From: Actinoplanes sp. KI2
GTDB lineage: Bacteria > Actinomycetota > Actinomycetes > Mycobacteriales > Micromonosporaceae
Assembly (NCBI RefSeq): GCF_025630775.1
Contig: NZ_JAOSZE010000012.1
Location: 62,001-126,000 of the forward strand
Length of the DNA stretch: 64,000 bases
Reading direction: 5' to 3'
Part shown: piece by piece, positions 34,401-44,900 of the stretch
Layout: each line of letters opens with the position of its first letter
Position numbering within the stretch: the first letter of the stretch is position 1
Notes under the pieces: generated by a model
Told to the model about the DNA's origin: nothing
What the model saw: the letters and a program-made list of their open reading frames with translations, nothing else
Databases searched by the model: none
Position numbers and translations under genes: made by a program

Positions 34401-35330
34401 ATGAGGTCGCGCATCGCCGTCGCCCTGCTGGCCGTCACCGTCCTCGCCGCGGGATGTCAGCACGGCTCGTCGTCCCCCGAGCCGACGACGCCGGTCAGCG
34501 TCTCGCCGCCGGCGCCGGACCCCGGCCGCAAAGTCATGATCATCGCCGAGGAGAACCACGGGTACGACCAGATCATCGGTGACCCGCACGCGCCCTACCT
34601 CAACCAGCTCGCGGCCGGCTTCGGCACCGCGACCGACTACGACGCCGGGTATCCGGCGCACTGCCCGTCGCTCGCCGCGTACATCCTGCTCACCAGCGGC
34701 AGCACCGCCGGCATCTGCGACGACGAGGACCCCAAGGACCACCCGCTGTCCGGTGACAACGTCTTCCACCAGGTCGGCGCGTCCGCCCGGCAGTGGCGGA
34801 ACTATGCCGAGTCCGCCGCCCGGACGTGCGTGCTGACCAGCAAGGGCCATTATCTGGTGCGGCACGTGCCGGCGACGTACTTCGTGAACGCCCGGGCCGA
34901 CTGCGCCCGGTGGAGCGTCCCGCTCGGCACCGCCACGGCCGGCGCCCTGCACGACGACGTGACGGCCGGCACCCTGCCCGCGTACGCGTTCGTCAGCCCG
35001 AACGCCTGCGACGACATGCACGGCGCCGCCGGCTGCCCCGCCGACCTGGTGCGGACCGGCGACCGATGGCTGCAGACCTGGCTCCCGCAGATCGTCGCGG
35101 GCCCCGACTACCGGGCCGGCCGCCTCACGATCGTCATCACCTGGGACGAGGGCACGTCCCGGAGCAATCACATCCCGACCATCGTGATCGCGCCCACCGT
35201 GCGGAACGTCAGCACCGGTCAACCCATGACGCACTGCTCCACGTTGCGCTTCGTCGAGGAACAACTGCATCTGCCGTTGCTCGGCTGCGCGGCCACCGCC
35301 ACCTCGCTGGGCGCACCGTTCGGGCTCTGA
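34401..35330 (+). CDS. Phosphoesterase-family lipoprotein (PF04185 type)
   Basis: 309 residues. Lipobox VLAAGC near residue 19. The metal/active-site motifs EENHGYDQIIG near 51-61, PSLAAYI near 90, YAFVSPNACDDMH near 197-210, and the C-terminal ITWDEG near 250 match the phospholipase C/acid phosphatase superfamily. Substrate may be a phospholipid or phosphate ester; secreted members often scavenge phosphate. It is divergent from the ABC operon across 95 bp. Confidence 0.88.
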   Translation: MRSRIAVALLAVTVLAAGCQHGSSSPEPTTPVSVSPPAPDPGRKVMIIAEENHGYDQIIGDPHAPYLNQLAAGFGTATDYDAGYPAHCPSLAAYILLTSGSTAGICDDEDPKDHPLSGDNVFHQVGASARQWRNYAESAARTCVLTSKGHYLVRHVPATYFVNARADCARWSVPLGTATAGALHDDVTAGTLPAYAFVSPNACDDMHGAAGCPADLVRTGDRWLQTWLPQIVAGPDYRAGRLTIVITWDEGTSRSNHIPTIVIAPTVRNVSTGQPMTHCSTLRFVEEQLHLPLLGCAATATSLGAPFGL

Positions 35331-35451
35331 GCTGCGCTGCGTCCGGCGCGCCTGTCGAGGCCCACGTCACCTCGCCGGATCGCTCAAGTCTCTGTTCGGG
35401 TGGCCGAATGGCGTACTCGACCGGATCCCCCTGCGTGAGGTGTCTCCAACC

Positions 35452-36105
35452 ATGATCGTCGCGGTGTCTGCCACCACCGAGCTGCCAGTCATCGGTACGC
35501 CGATGTACCTGGTGCTTGGCGAGCACGTGAACTTCCGGTCCCGCCTCGAGTCGATCGACACCGAGACCTTCACGGTCGCCGCGCCGCTCGAGACCACCGG
35601 CCACACGGCGATCACGTCCGGCCACGAGCTCGACGTCTTCTGGGCGCCGCCGCGCACCCGCATCGTGCTGCCCTGCAAACTGATCGCGATCTCCGGAGAG
35701 GCCCCGTACCGCTGGACCCTGGCCCCGACTCAGGCCCCGCGCCAGAGCAACCGGCGCGAGTTCGTCCGCGGCGGTGGCGGCGCCGCCGTCCGCCTCGCCA
35801 CCGGCAAGCGCGACATCGACGGCGCGCTGCTGGACATCAGCGAGGGCGGCCTGCGCTGCTGGATCGACGAGCCGGCGCGGCTGTCCCCCGGCGACCAGCT
35901 GACCGCCATGGTCGTGCTCGGCGAGTACGGCGAGGTCGAGCTCACCGGCACCGTCCTGACCGTCCGCGACGCCCCGCACGGCGACCCCGGCCAGCACATT
36001 GTGCTCACCTTCGACACGCAGGAGAGCATGGCCAAGATGATCCGCCTGTACGTGCGGAGCTGGGAGATCAACGAGCGCCGGCTGGCCAACAACCCGGACG
36101 CCTGA
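35452..36105 (+). CDS. PilZ-domain c-di-GMP-binding protein, YcgR-like
   Basis: 217 residues from ATG 35452 (GAGG 11 nt upstream); GTG 35440 is less likely. N-terminal YcgR-like beta domain (about 8-95) and C-terminal PilZ domain with both c-di-GMP motifs: RQSNRR (RxxxR, about 102-107) and DISEGGL (DxSxxG, about 128-134). In motile bacteria YcgR-like proteins slow flagella when c-di-GMP rises, which fits the two chemoreceptor genes that follow. It is followed by a strong terminator. Confidence 0.9.
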   Translation: MIVAVSATTELPVIGTPMYLVLGEHVNFRSRLESIDTETFTVAAPLETTGHTAITSGHELDVFWAPPRTRIVLPCKLIAISGEAPYRWTLAPTQAPRQSNRREFVRGGGGAAVRLATGKRDIDGALLDISEGGLRCWIDEPARLSPGDQLTAMVVLGEYGEVELTGTVLTVRDAPHGDPGQHIVLTFDTQESMAKMIRLYVRSWEINERRLANNPDA

Positions 36106-36119
36106 CGGTCCCACCGGCG

Positions 36120-36174
36120 AGCCGCATCGCCCGGTTCCGACACCCCCACGTCGGAGCCGGGCGATGCGGCTTTT
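36120..36174 (+). terminator. Strong rho-independent terminator after the PilZ gene
   Basis: 22-bp stem, one G-U type mismatch (36120-36141 with 36150-36171), 8-nt loop ACCCCCAC, followed by TTTT at 36171-36174. Begins 14 nt after the PilZ stop. Confidence 0.92.
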
Positions 36175-36186
36175 CGCTGCCCGTCT

Positions 36187-36330
36187 CGCACGCCAAGCGG
36201 GGGGTGGCCGCTGCACATCCTGTACGCCGCTGCCGATACCGCACGCCAAGCGGGGTGGCCGCTGCCCATCCCGTACGCGACTGCCGATCCCGCACGCCAA
36301 GCGGGGGTGGCCGCCACCCCTACGGCCGCC
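36187..36330. repeat. Three tandem intergenic repeats of about 52 bp
   Basis: Copies begin CGCACGCCAAGCGG at 36187, 36240 and 36291 (periods 53 and 51). Each continues with a GGTGGCCGC segment; the first two share about 45 further bases. On the minus strand they read GCTTGGCGTGCGG. The copies differ by a few substitutions and G-run lengths. No coding role is visible: frames across them have atypical composition. Confidence 0.8.
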
Positions 36331-36332
36331 GG

Positions 36333-36348
36333 CCCGATGCGCATCGGG
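36333..36348. repeat. Perfect 16-bp palindrome in the 36.1-36.6 kb intergenic gap
   Basis: CCCGATGCGCATCGGG is its own reverse complement. It lies just after the tandem repeats and about 1.84 kb from the chemoreceptor start. The rest of the gap (36349-36580) has no recognisable gene; the short frames there look like shadows. Confidence 0.75.
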
Positions 36349-36580
36349 TTGCCTGCGGCTACCGCCGACCGGACACCCACCGGATCGGCCCCTCTCTCCG
36401 CGCGGCAGAAAGCGGGTGGGCGTGCGCTGACGCGTGCGGCTGACGACATCGGGTGTCTGGGCAAACTCAGCCGAGGAGCACCCGGACCTTGAACGCAGGC
36501 GAGGGACCACTCCCGCCGGCCCGAGCACGGTGTCATCGGGCGTTCGAGAGCGGTCCCTCGCCGGGGGCCATGGCGATCGG

Positions 36581-38188
36581 TCAGTGCTGGAAGCGTCCGA
36601 TCGTTTCGCGCAGTTCACGCGCCATCGTCGCCACCGTGGAGATCGCCGCCTGGGACGCCGAGGTCTCCGCCTCGGTGGTCCGGGCCGCGTCGGCCACGTC
36701 GGTGATCGTGCCGGCGATCCGGGTGCTCGACGCGGCCGCCTCGGCCACGTTCCGCTGCATCTCGGCCGTCGTCGCGGTCTGCTCCTCGACGGCGGTCGCG
36801 ATCGCGCCCTGGTGGTCGTTGATCTCGTTGATCACGTCGCCGATCCGGCCGATCGCGGTGATCGCCTCGGTGCTGGAGGCCTGGATCGCCGCGACGCGCC
36901 GGGCGATGTCCTCGGTCGCGTTGGCGGTCTGCAGCGCCAGCTCCTTCACCTCGCCGGCCACGACCGCGAAGCCCTTGCCGGACTCGCCGGCCCGGGCCGC
37001 CTCGATGGTGGCGTTCAGGGCGAGCAGGTTGGTCTGCTGCGCGATCGAGGTGATCACGCCGAGCACCTGCTCGATGTCGGCGGACGTGCGGCCCAGCTCG
37101 GCGACCGTCGCCGAGGTGGTCTCGACGGCGTGGACCGCCTCGCTGGCCACCGCGGCCGCCTGCGCCGCGCGCTCGGCGATCTCACCGATCGCGGCGCCCA
37201 TCTCCGAGGCACCCTCGGAGACCGTGGTGATGCTGCTCGACGCGGTCGCGGCGGCGTCGGCCACGTAGGTGGCCTGCTCGGCCGAGGCGGACACCTGGTG
37301 GGCGATCTGGTCGCTGCTGCTGTTCAGCCGCTCGGCGGCCTCGTCCAGGGTGTGCGCGGAGCCGACGACCATGCCGACCGTCTCGCGCAGCGACGCGTTC
37401 GCCGACACCAGGGCGGCCGCCATGGCACCGACCTCGTCGCGGGAGGTGACCTGCGGGTCGCCGGTCAGATCGCCGGCGGCCAGCCTGGACAGCACGTTCT
37501 GGACCCGGCGCAGTGGCTGCACGACCATCCGGGCGAGGAACAGGCCGACGATCACCGCCAGCAGCACGCAACCCAGCGAGATGACCAGCAGCACCCGGGT
37601 GCTGTCGCGCTGCGCCGTCACGGCCGCGGCGGCGACCGACTGGGCCTGGGTGGTCTCCGCGGCGGTCAGCGTGTCCAGGGCCTGGCCGAACACGTTGTTG
37701 GCCGCGCCGAGGGCGCCGCTGTCGTCCAGCAGCGTCTCCGCCTGCTTCAGCCAGCCGTTCCGGATGAACCCGACGAGCTGGTTGTCGCGGCTGGCCCGGA
37801 ACTCGTTGAGTCCGAGCCGGGCCTGCGCCAGGAGCGTGGTCTGCTGCCGGGTGAGGGTCCCGTGGTCCTTGACGTACGAGTCGATGGCTTTGTCCACCGC
37901 TGCGTCGATGCCGGGGAAGCTGTCGATCGCCGCTTGCTGCGCGTCGCCGCGCTCGCGGAGGGCGTCGCGGACGATGACGCGGGAATCGCCCTGGGCGTCC
38001 CGCAGCGACACCAGGTCGTTCAGCGGCTTGGCCGTGTGGGCGTACATCGCCTCGGTGCGCTCGCCGGCGGTGCTCAGGCCGGCCACCGCAACCCACGAGA
38101 TGGTCCCCAGGCCCAGGGCCGACACCATGACCGGCGCCAGCACCTTGGTACGCAGGGAACGATCTTCCAACCAGGAAGTGAGGAACAT
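36581..38188 (-). CDS. Methyl-accepting chemotaxis protein
   Basis: 535 residues. TM1 about 15-40, a four-helix-bundle-type ligand domain (about 42-190), TM2 about 197-217, HAMP (about 215-270) and a long coiled signalling domain with the hairpin tip [19 protein letters not shown] and [15 protein letters not shown]. Two helices carry several candidate Glu/Gln methylation sites. It signals to CheA/CheW encoded elsewhere. No C-terminal CheR-tether pentapeptide is seen. Confidence 0.95.
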   Translation of the reverse strand: MFLTSWLEDRSLRTKVLAPVMVSALGLGTISWVAVAGLSTAGERTEAMYAHTAKPLNDLVSLRDAQGDSRVIVRDALRERGDAQQAAIDSFPGIDAAVDKAIDSYVKDHGTLTRQQTTLLAQARLGLNEFRASRDNQLVGFIRNGWLKQAETLLDDSGALGAANNVFGQALDTLTAAETTQAQSVAAAAVTAQRDSTRVLLVISLGCVLLAVIVGLFLARMVVQPLRRVQNVLSRLAAGDLTGDPQVTSRDEVGAMAAALVSANASLRETVGMVVGSAHTLDEAAERLNSSSDQIAHQVSASAEQATYVADAAATASSSITTVSEGASEMGAAIGEIAERAAQAAAVASEAVHAVETTSATVAELGRTSADIEQVLGVITSIAQQTNLLALNATIEAARAGESGKGFAVVAGEVKELALQTANATEDIARRVAAIQASSTEAITAIGRIGDVINEINDHQGAIATAVEEQTATTAEMQRNVAEAAASSTRIAGTITDVADAARTTEAETSASQAAISTVATMARELRETIGRFQH

Positions 38189-38391
38189 CTAGGGTCCTTC
38201 GTCGGATGCGGCTTGAGCGCTCTCTCAGTCGGTGGCGACGGCCGTCACATGAGGTGGTGAGACATGCGCCACACAAAATCATCAGACCATTCCGGCCCCG
38301 GCCGGGCGGCCCGAATCCTGCTGAACAATCCGGTACCGCTACCGTCGTCCTCTGTGGAGTGATCCCGCTCCACTCACGAGGGGAGGAACGC

Positions 38392-39168
38392 ATGTCCACC
38401 CGACTGCGCACCGCAACTGCCGTCGCGCTCGCCGCGGCCGGCTCGCTGGCGCTGCTGCTCGGCACGTCCGGCCCGGCCGCGGCCGTGGCCGACGGGACGC
38501 CGGCCGCCGAGGGGCAGTACCGGTTCGCCACCAAGCTCACCATGACGAACATCCCGCGGCCGGACGGCACGACGTACAACAGCGGGTGTTCGGCCTCGCT
38601 GATCGCCCCGCAGTGGATCATCACGGCCGGGCACTGCTTCCACGACGTGAACCGGGTCCCGGTCAGCGGCCCGGTGCCGTACGACACGGTCGCGACGATC
38701 GGGCGCACCGACGACGCGGACACCAACGGCCACGTCGTCCACGTGATCGAGGACTACCAGGCGCCGGCCGGCGACATCTCGATCGCCAAGCTGGCCGAGC
38801 CGGTACGCGACATCCGGCCGCTGGCGCTGTCCCGTACCGCCCCGGAGATCGGCGAGATCGTCCGGATCGCTGGCTGGGGCTCGCTCAGCGACGTGAACGC
38901 GAAGCCGGCCACCCATCTGCAGACCGGCGAGATGAAGGTGACCGCGGTCGCCGACACCACCGTCGGCGTCGTCGGGTACGCGCCGAAGCCCACCACCAGC
39001 GGCTGCCTGTACGACTCGGGCGCGCCGTACTTCACCACCGGCCGGCTCCCCCGGCTCGTCTCGCTGGACAGCAACGGTCCGGCCTGCCCGCACGACCAGC
39101 AGGAGACCACGGCCCGGGTCGACCCGATCGTCGGCTGGATCCACCAAACCATCCGCGAGCACCGCTGA
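38392..39168 (+). CDS. Secreted trypsin-like (S1) serine protease
   Basis: 258 residues from ATG 38392 with GGGAGGA upstream. Signal peptide (TAVALAAAGSLALLLG) is followed by a chymotrypsin-fold domain. Catalytic His is in TAGHCFHD, Asp probably in AGDISIAKL and Ser in YDSGAPYF. The usual GDSGGP around the nucleophile is altered to YDSGAP, losing the oxyanion-hole glycine before Asp-Ser and one Gly after. Two pairs of cysteines remain. It may be a modified or impaired protease. A GTGGAG-N8-CTCCAC dyad (38354-38373) lies 18 nt upstream of the start. Confidence 0.88.
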   Translation: MSTRLRTATAVALAAAGSLALLLGTSGPAAAVADGTPAAEGQYRFATKLTMTNIPRPDGTTYNSGCSASLIAPQWIITAGHCFHDVNRVPVSGPVPYDTVATIGRTDDADTNGHVVHVIEDYQAPAGDISIAKLAEPVRDIRPLALSRTAPEIGEIVRIAGWGSLSDVNAKPATHLQTGEMKVTAVADTTVGVVGYAPKPTTSGCLYDSGAPYFTTGRLPRLVSLDSNGPACPHDQQETTARVDPIVGWIHQTIREHR

Positions 39169-39208
39169 GCCCACGCGACGCCCGGGGCCGCGGCGGTGCG
39201 AAGATCCG

Positions 39209-39763
39209 ATGATGCTTCCTCGTCCGCCGTCGGCCCCGGTCGCGCTGGTGCCGGTCGACCGCTCGCACCGGGCCGTGCTCGGCCATCTCGGCCAGCTGTT
39301 CCGGCATGACCTTTCCGAGCCGTACGGGCACCTGCCCAACGACGACGGCACCTTCAACGACCGGCAGCTCGACCTGTTCCTGGCCGGCCGGGACCCGTCC
39401 CGGCGCGCCTGGCTGATCACCGCGGCCGGCCGGACCGGGGGCTTCGTGATGACGGTCGCGGCGGACGGCGGCGGAACGTCGATCAACGGCTTCTTCGTGG
39501 TCCGGGCGCTGCGCCGCACGGGCGTGGGGCTCGCGGCGGCGGCGCAGGTCATCGCGCTGACCCCGGGGCGGTGGCAGGTCGCCTTCCAGCGCTACAACCC
39601 CGGGGTCGAGGCGTTCTGGTCACGGGTGGCGACGCGGGCGGCCGGCGACGCCTGGGAGATCCACGACGGCCCGGCGCCCGAGACCCGCCCGCCCGACACC
39701 TACATCACGTTCACCACGACCGCGGCGCAAACGACCGCCGAGCAGGCGCCTCCGGACCGGTGA
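39209..39763 (+). CDS. GNAT-family acetyltransferase
   Basis: 184 residues. The core GNAT beta-strand/P-loop region lies near 85-115 (SINGFFVVRALRRTGVGLAAAAQV, with RRTGVG as the acetyl-CoA loop) and the late strand VAFQRYNPGVEAFWSRV. Substrate unknown. ATG 39209 and ATG 39212 are adjacent possible starts. It resembles the COG5628-type predicted acetyltransferases. Confidence 0.8.
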   Translation: MMLPRPPSAPVALVPVDRSHRAVLGHLGQLFRHDLSEPYGHLPNDDGTFNDRQLDLFLAGRDPSRRAWLITAAGRTGGFVMTVAADGGGTSINGFFVVRALRRTGVGLAAAAQVIALTPGRWQVAFQRYNPGVEAFWSRVATRAAGDAWEIHDGPAPETRPPDTYITFTTTAAQTTAEQAPPDR

Positions 39764-39808
39764 CCGCGCGACTACGCCGCAGGTGCGCACTGGTGTGCCG
39801 GCGTCCCG

Positions 39809-40048
39809 ATGACCAAAGTGCCAAGGATGCCGACCTCGACGGAAGAGATGTTGCAGAGCCTCCCGCCCCAGCACCGGGAGATTATCGTCGCGACCTACTT
39901 CCGCCGCCGCACGACCGGCGAGGCCGCGAAGCAGCTCGGCCTGACCCCGGCCACCGCGAAGGCCCGGCTCTACGAGGCGATGCGTGATCTGTCGCTGATG
40001 GTCGCCACCCGCACCCCCGAGCACGCGGGCCCGTACCGGACCAATTGA
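39809..40048 (+). CDS. Stand-alone sigma-70 region 4-like HTH protein
   Basis: 79 residues. LPPQHREIIVATYFRRRTTGEA, then AKQLGLTPATAKARLYEAM, form a complete sigma region 4 helix-turn-helix, but there is no region 2, so it cannot bind -10 DNA as a normal sigma factor. It could act as a small activator or as a partner of another sigma factor. It lies between the GNAT and MCP genes, same strand. A second ATG at 39827 is also possible. Confidence 0.75.
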   Translation: MTKVPRMPTSTEEMLQSLPPQHREIIVATYFRRRTTGEAAKQLGLTPATAKARLYEAMRDLSLMVATRTPEHAGPYRTN

Positions 40049-40155
40049 CCGGCGTCTCGCGTCGCCGGTGACCTCACTCACGAAGCGGGGTCGCGCATCC
40101 GCTTGCTGCCGATCGGACTGACAGTTCTTCCGGTCAATGGCGCTTGGGAGCGGTC

Positions 40156-41772
40156 ATGGTGCGCATCGCGAATCTTCGTGTCGGTCTGCGGATGGGATTG
40201 GCGTTCGCCATGGTCGCCGCCTTGATCATCGCCGCGGCGGTGGCCGGTGCGTGGGGGCTGACGAAGACCAACGACGCGCAGCAGCGCTTCGCCAGGCTGG
40301 TCGAGCTCCGCACCGAGGTCGCCGACCAGCGCCTGTCGCTGGCCGACATCAGCGGCTGGCAGGGCCTGGTCGTCGTGGATGTCGTCACCGACGGCTACGC
40401 GGCCGCCACCGGCTCCGACGGATACAACCGCAACGGCATGCTGAAGGCGAAGGCCGCCGTCTACGACAAGCTCAAGGCGGGCGCGGGCAACGCCGCCACG
40501 GACACCGGGCGCCGCCTGTGGGGCGAGCTCAAGGCGAGCTGGGACGCCTACTTCGCCGAGGATGACGCGCTGCTGCAGGCGATCGGGCGGGATCCTCGGG
40601 CGGGCGTCGCCGCGGCCAAGAAGAGCTTCAACGAAGGCACCACCAGCGAGATCTATGCGCGGATCAGTACCACGATCGACTCGATGGACCAGGAGCTCGG
40701 CGCCCAGATGACCGCCGAGACCACCGCCATGGCGAACCTGCGTCGGGAGAGCATGGCCGTGCTGGGCACCGCGCTGGTCGTCGCGCTGCTGGCCGCCGTG
40801 ACCCTGAGCATCGTCACGACCCGGTCGGTGGTCCGGCCGCTGCGGACCGTCGTCCGGGCGCTGCGCGGCCTCGCCGCCGGCGATCTGACCGTCCACGCCG
40901 AGGTGCCCGGCAACGACGAGCTGGCCGAGCTGGGCAACGCCCTGAACAACACCACGGCGGCGCTGCGCGAGACCGTCGGGGCGCTGTCCGGCCACGCCGA
41001 GCACATCTCCACCGCGTCGACCGACCTCACCGAGACCGCGGTCCAGATCGCCACGATGGCCGAGGAGACCAGCACCCAGGCCGGCGAGGTGGCCCGCAGC
41101 GCCCAGCACGTCTCGGCGAACGTGCACACCGTCTCGGTCGGCAGCGCCCAGGTGGACAGCTCCATCGAGGAGATCTCCAGCAACGCGGCCGAGGCCGCCG
41201 CCGTGGTCGTCGAGGCGGTCGCCGCCGCCGAGACCACCACCGCCACCGTGACCCGCCTCGGCGCGTCGTCCACCGAGATCGGCGCCGTCGTCAACGCGAT
41301 CACCATGATCGCCGAGCAGACCAACCTGCTGGCGCTCAACGCGACGATCGAGGCCGCCCGCGCCGGCGAGGCCGGCAAGGGCTTCGCCGTGGTCGCCAGC
41401 GAGGTCAAGGACCTGGCCCAGGAGACCGCCCGCGCCACCCACGACATCACCGAGCGGGTGCAGGTCATTCAGGGTGACACGGCCGGCGCCGTGGCCGCCA
41501 TCGAGGAGATCACGACGATCATCCGCCGGATCAGCGGCTACCAGGAGCTCATCACCGCGGCCGTCGCGCGGCAGAGCTCCACCACGGCGGAGATGGGCCG
41601 CAACGTCGCGGCGGCCTCGACGGCCAGCGAACAGATCAGCGCCACGATCGCGGATGTGGCGGCCGCGGCGCACACGACGGCCGAAGGCGTCAACCGCTCG
41701 CAGAGCGCCGCCGGCGAGCTGGCCACCATGGCCGCCGAGCTGCGCACGCTCGTGGCCGCCTTCAAGCTCTGA
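40156..41772 (+). CDS. Methyl-accepting chemotaxis protein
   Basis: 538 residues from ATG 40156 (GGGAG 6 nt upstream). TM1 about 10-30, 4HB-type ligand domain (about 32-185), TM2 about 198-218, HAMP (about 218-270), and signalling domain with the tip [23 protein letters not shown]. It is a paralogue of the receptor at 36581-38188 with an unrelated-looking ligand domain. The last codon and stop lie inside a 27-bp tandem repeat. Confidence 0.95.
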   Translation: MVRIANLRVGLRMGLAFAMVAALIIAAAVAGAWGLTKTNDAQQRFARLVELRTEVADQRLSLADISGWQGLVVVDVVTDGYAAATGSDGYNRNGMLKAKAAVYDKLKAGAGNAATDTGRRLWGELKASWDAYFAEDDALLQAIGRDPRAGVAAAKKSFNEGTTSEIYARISTTIDSMDQELGAQMTAETTAMANLRRESMAVLGTALVVALLAAVTLSIVTTRSVVRPLRTVVRALRGLAAGDLTVHAEVPGNDELAELGNALNNTTAALRETVGALSGHAEHISTASTDLTETAVQIATMAEETSTQAGEVARSAQHVSANVHTVSVGSAQVDSSIEEISSNAAEAAAVVVEAVAAAETTTATVTRLGASSTEIGAVVNAITMIAEQTNLLALNATIEAARAGEAGKGFAVVASEVKDLAQETARATHDITERVQVIQGDTAGAVAAIEEITTIIRRISGYQELITAAVARQSSTTAEMGRNVAAASTASEQISATIADVAAAAHTTAEGVNRSQSAAGELATMAAELRTLVAAFKL

Positions 41773-41845
41773 GCCGGCGGGCAATCGGCCAGGCTCCGAG
41801 CCGGCGGGCGATCGGCCATGCTCCGAGCCGGGCGATCGGCCCCGG
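41767..41845. repeat. 27-bp tandem repeat, three copies, spanning a stop codon
   Basis: Copies start at 41767, 41794 and 41821 (last one shortened). The first reads CTCTGAGCC, giving the MCP stop; the others read CTCCGAGCC at the same place. A single T to C change would extend the MCP into the repeats. Confidence 0.8.
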
Positions 41846-41859
41846 CCGGGGGCCGATCG
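41833..41859 (+). terminator. Hairpin downstream of the MCP gene
   Basis: Perfect 11-bp stem CGATCGGCCCC / GGGGCCGATCG with loop GGCCG, formed partly by the last 27-bp repeat. No T-run; terminator role is likely but not certain. Confidence 0.65.
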
Positions 41860-41935
41860 TCCCTACGCTGAGGGTTCGAACGCGCAGGAATCAAGTTCCG
41901 GAACGCCAGGATATTGACATGCCTCAATAATTCCC

Positions 41936-41947
41936 GACAACGTTGTC
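41936..41947. promoter_or_regulatory. LacI-type operator upstream of the GH92 gene
   Basis: GACAACGTTGTC, a perfect 12-bp palindrome with central CG, typical of LacI/GalR-family operators of actinobacterial sugar genes. It lies 31 nt before the GH92 start. TTGACA at 41914-41919 may be a -35 element. No LacI gene is in the window, so the regulator would act in trans. Confidence 0.65.
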
Positions 41948-41978
41948 ATTCCCCGTTCCGCACGAAGGGATGGCACCG

Positions 41979-44900
41979 ATGATCCGTGCCCTCGCCGCGG
42001 CTTCCCTGCTGGCCGCCGCGGCCCTGACCGCCGTTCCCTCGCCGGCGCTCGCCGCCGACCCCAACCTCACCCAGTACGTCAACCCGTTCGTCGGCACCGA
42101 CGACAGCAACTCCCCCAACCCCGTCGTCGGCGGCGCCGGCGGCAGCACCTACCCCGGCGCCACCGTGCCGTTCGGCATGGTGCAGTTCAGCCCCGACACC
42201 CCCAACGGCTCCCCCTCGGGCTACCGCGACTCCGACCGGACCATCGAGTCGTTCAGCCTCACCCACTTCAACGGCGCCGGCTGCCCGAACAACGAGGACA
42301 TCCCGTTGCTGCCGGTCACCGGCGCGCTCGGCTCGTCGCCGGGCTCGGCCTGGACCTCGTACGCCAGCGCGTACACCAAGAGCAACGAGAGCGCGGCACC
42401 GGGCTACTACAAGAACAGGCTCGACAAGTACGGGGTGACCGCCGAGCTGAGCGCGACGACCCGGACCGGCGCGCTACGGCTGACCTACCCGCCGACCACG
42501 ACCGCCCGGCTGCTGATCAACGACAGCCGCTCGGCCACCGGCGACCGGGCCGGCAACGTCACGGTCAGCGGCAACCGGGTGTACGGGCAGCACACCGCGG
42601 GCGGGTTCTGCGGCGGCCGCACCTTCACGATGTACTACTCGATCCAGTTCGACCGGACCCCGACCGGGTACGGCACGTTCAGCGGCTCGACGATCTCGGC
42701 CGGCTCGGCGTCCGCGAGCGGCACGCAGACCGGCGCGTACGTCACCTTCGACACCTCGTCGAACGCGGTGGTCAACGCCACCGTCGGCATCTCGTTCGTC
42801 AGCGTGGCCAACGCCCAGGCCAACGCGACCGCCGAGACCGGCGCCTTCGACACCGTACGCGCGAACGCGAGCTCGGCCTGGAACACCGCGCTCAACCGGG
42901 TGCAGGTCACCGGCGGCGCCACCGCCGACCTGCAGAAGTTCTACAGTGCGCTCTACCACGTGCTGATGAACCCGACCATCTCCAGCGACACCAACGGTCA
43001 GTACATGGGCTTCGACGGCGCGGTGCACAGCTCGTCCTCGCCGATCTACCAGAACTACTCCGGCTGGGACATCTACCGCTCGTGGACCCCGCTGGTCTCG
43101 CTGATCGCGCCGGACGTGATGACCGACATCGTCAAGTCGATGGTGCTCGACGGCCAGCAGGGCGGCCTGCTGCCCAAGTGGTCGCACCAGAGCATCGAGG
43201 ACTTCGTGATGCCCGGCGACCCCGGACCGATCATCGTGGACGAGGCCTACCAGTTCGGGGTCCGCAACTTCGACACCGCGGCGGCGCTCGCGCTGATGAA
43301 GAAGAGCGCCACCGGCGGCGCTACCCAGGGCTACGTGCTGCGCGGGAACGAGGCCACCTACGAGGCCAACCACTTCATCGCCGGCAACCCGTCGGAGACC
43401 CTGGAGTACGCCAACAGCGACTTCGCGATCAGCCGGTTCGCCCAGGCGCTCGGCGACACCGCGACCTACCAGACGTACGCGACCCACTCGCAGTACTGGC
43501 GCAGCCTGTTCAACGGCGAGTCGGCGTACATCCACAACCGCAACTCCGACGGCAGCTTCCCGTGGCCGCTCAACCCGGCGACCGAGTCGCCGTACACCGA
43601 GGGCAACGCCGCCCAGTACACCTGGATGGTGCCGTTCAACCTGGGCGCGCTGATCACGCTGATGGGCGGCAGCGGTACCGCGATCCAGCGGCTCGACCAC
43701 CACTTCACCCAGCTCAACGGCGGCCTCTCGCTGCCGTACTTCTACGTCGGCAACGAGCCCGAGCACGGCGTCCCGTGGACCTACCACTTCGCCGGCAAGC
43801 CGTCGGCCGCCGGCGACGCGGTCCGGCGGGTGATGTCCGATTCGTTCACCGCCGGCGCGGGCGGGCTGCCCGGCAACGACGACCTCGGCGCCACCTCGGC
43901 CTGGTACGTCTGGGCGGCGCTGGGCCTCTACCCGGTCACGCCGGGCGCGGACACCCTGGCGGTGCACGGCGGCCTGTTCCCCAGCGTGCTCATCCAGCGA
44001 CCCACCGGAAACCTCACGATCAGCGGCGGCAGCGCCTCATCCCCGTACGTCCAGTCGCTGTCGGTCAACGGCACGTCCACCTCGCACAACTACCTGAAGT
44101 ACACCGACATCGCCGGGGGCGGGACGATCGCGTACACGATGGGATCCTCGCCCTCGTCCTGGGGAACCGGCTCCGGTGACCTCCCGCCGAGCTTCGGCGA
44201 CGGCGCGACCCAGCCGCCCGCCGAGCCCAACCTGGGCCCGAACCTGGCCCTCGGCAAGCCGATCACCAGCGGGGCGGCGACCTGCGGCAGCAGCGAGTCG
44301 GCGGCCAACGCGGTCGACGGCAAGATCAAGGACAACAGCAAGTGGTGCACGGGTTCGACGCCGCGCACCCTGACCGTCGACCTCGGCTCGGCGCAGACCG
44401 TGTCCTCGTTCATCGTCAAGCACGCCGGCCTGGGCGGCGAGAACACCGGCTGGAACACCGGCGCGTTCACCATCTCCACCAGCACCGACAACGCGACCTG
44501 GTCGACGGCCGTGACGGCCACGGGCATGCGCAACAGCCGGACCTATTCGCCGATCCCGGCGCGGACGGCGCGCTACGTCCGGTTCGAGGCCACCACCCCG
44601 ACCAACAACGGCGACACCGCCGCGCGGATCTACGAGCTCGAGGTGTACGGGTCGTCCTCGGCCCCCACCGACCTCGCGCTGCGCACCGCGGCCACCGCCG
44701 ACTCGTCGTGCAGCGCCACCGAGGGCCCGGACAAGGCGGTCAACGGCAGCTGGCTGGCCGGCTGGGCGGACAAGTGGTGCTCGACCGGCTCGTCCAAGTG
44801 GCTCCAGGAGGACCTGGGCGCCACCAAGCACGTCGGCTCGGTGGTCATCCGGCACGCCGGCGCCGGCGGTGAGTACCCGCAGTGGGACACCCGCGACTTC

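Noticed and set aside
36187..36330. Possible CRISPR array in the three-copy repeat
   Set aside because: Units are tandem, only three, with no spaced constant repeat and unique spacers, and no cas genes.
36434..38260. Long plus-strand frame opposite the chemoreceptor
   Set aside because: Composition is Arg/Gly/Asp-rich and domainless; the minus strand encodes a complete MCP.
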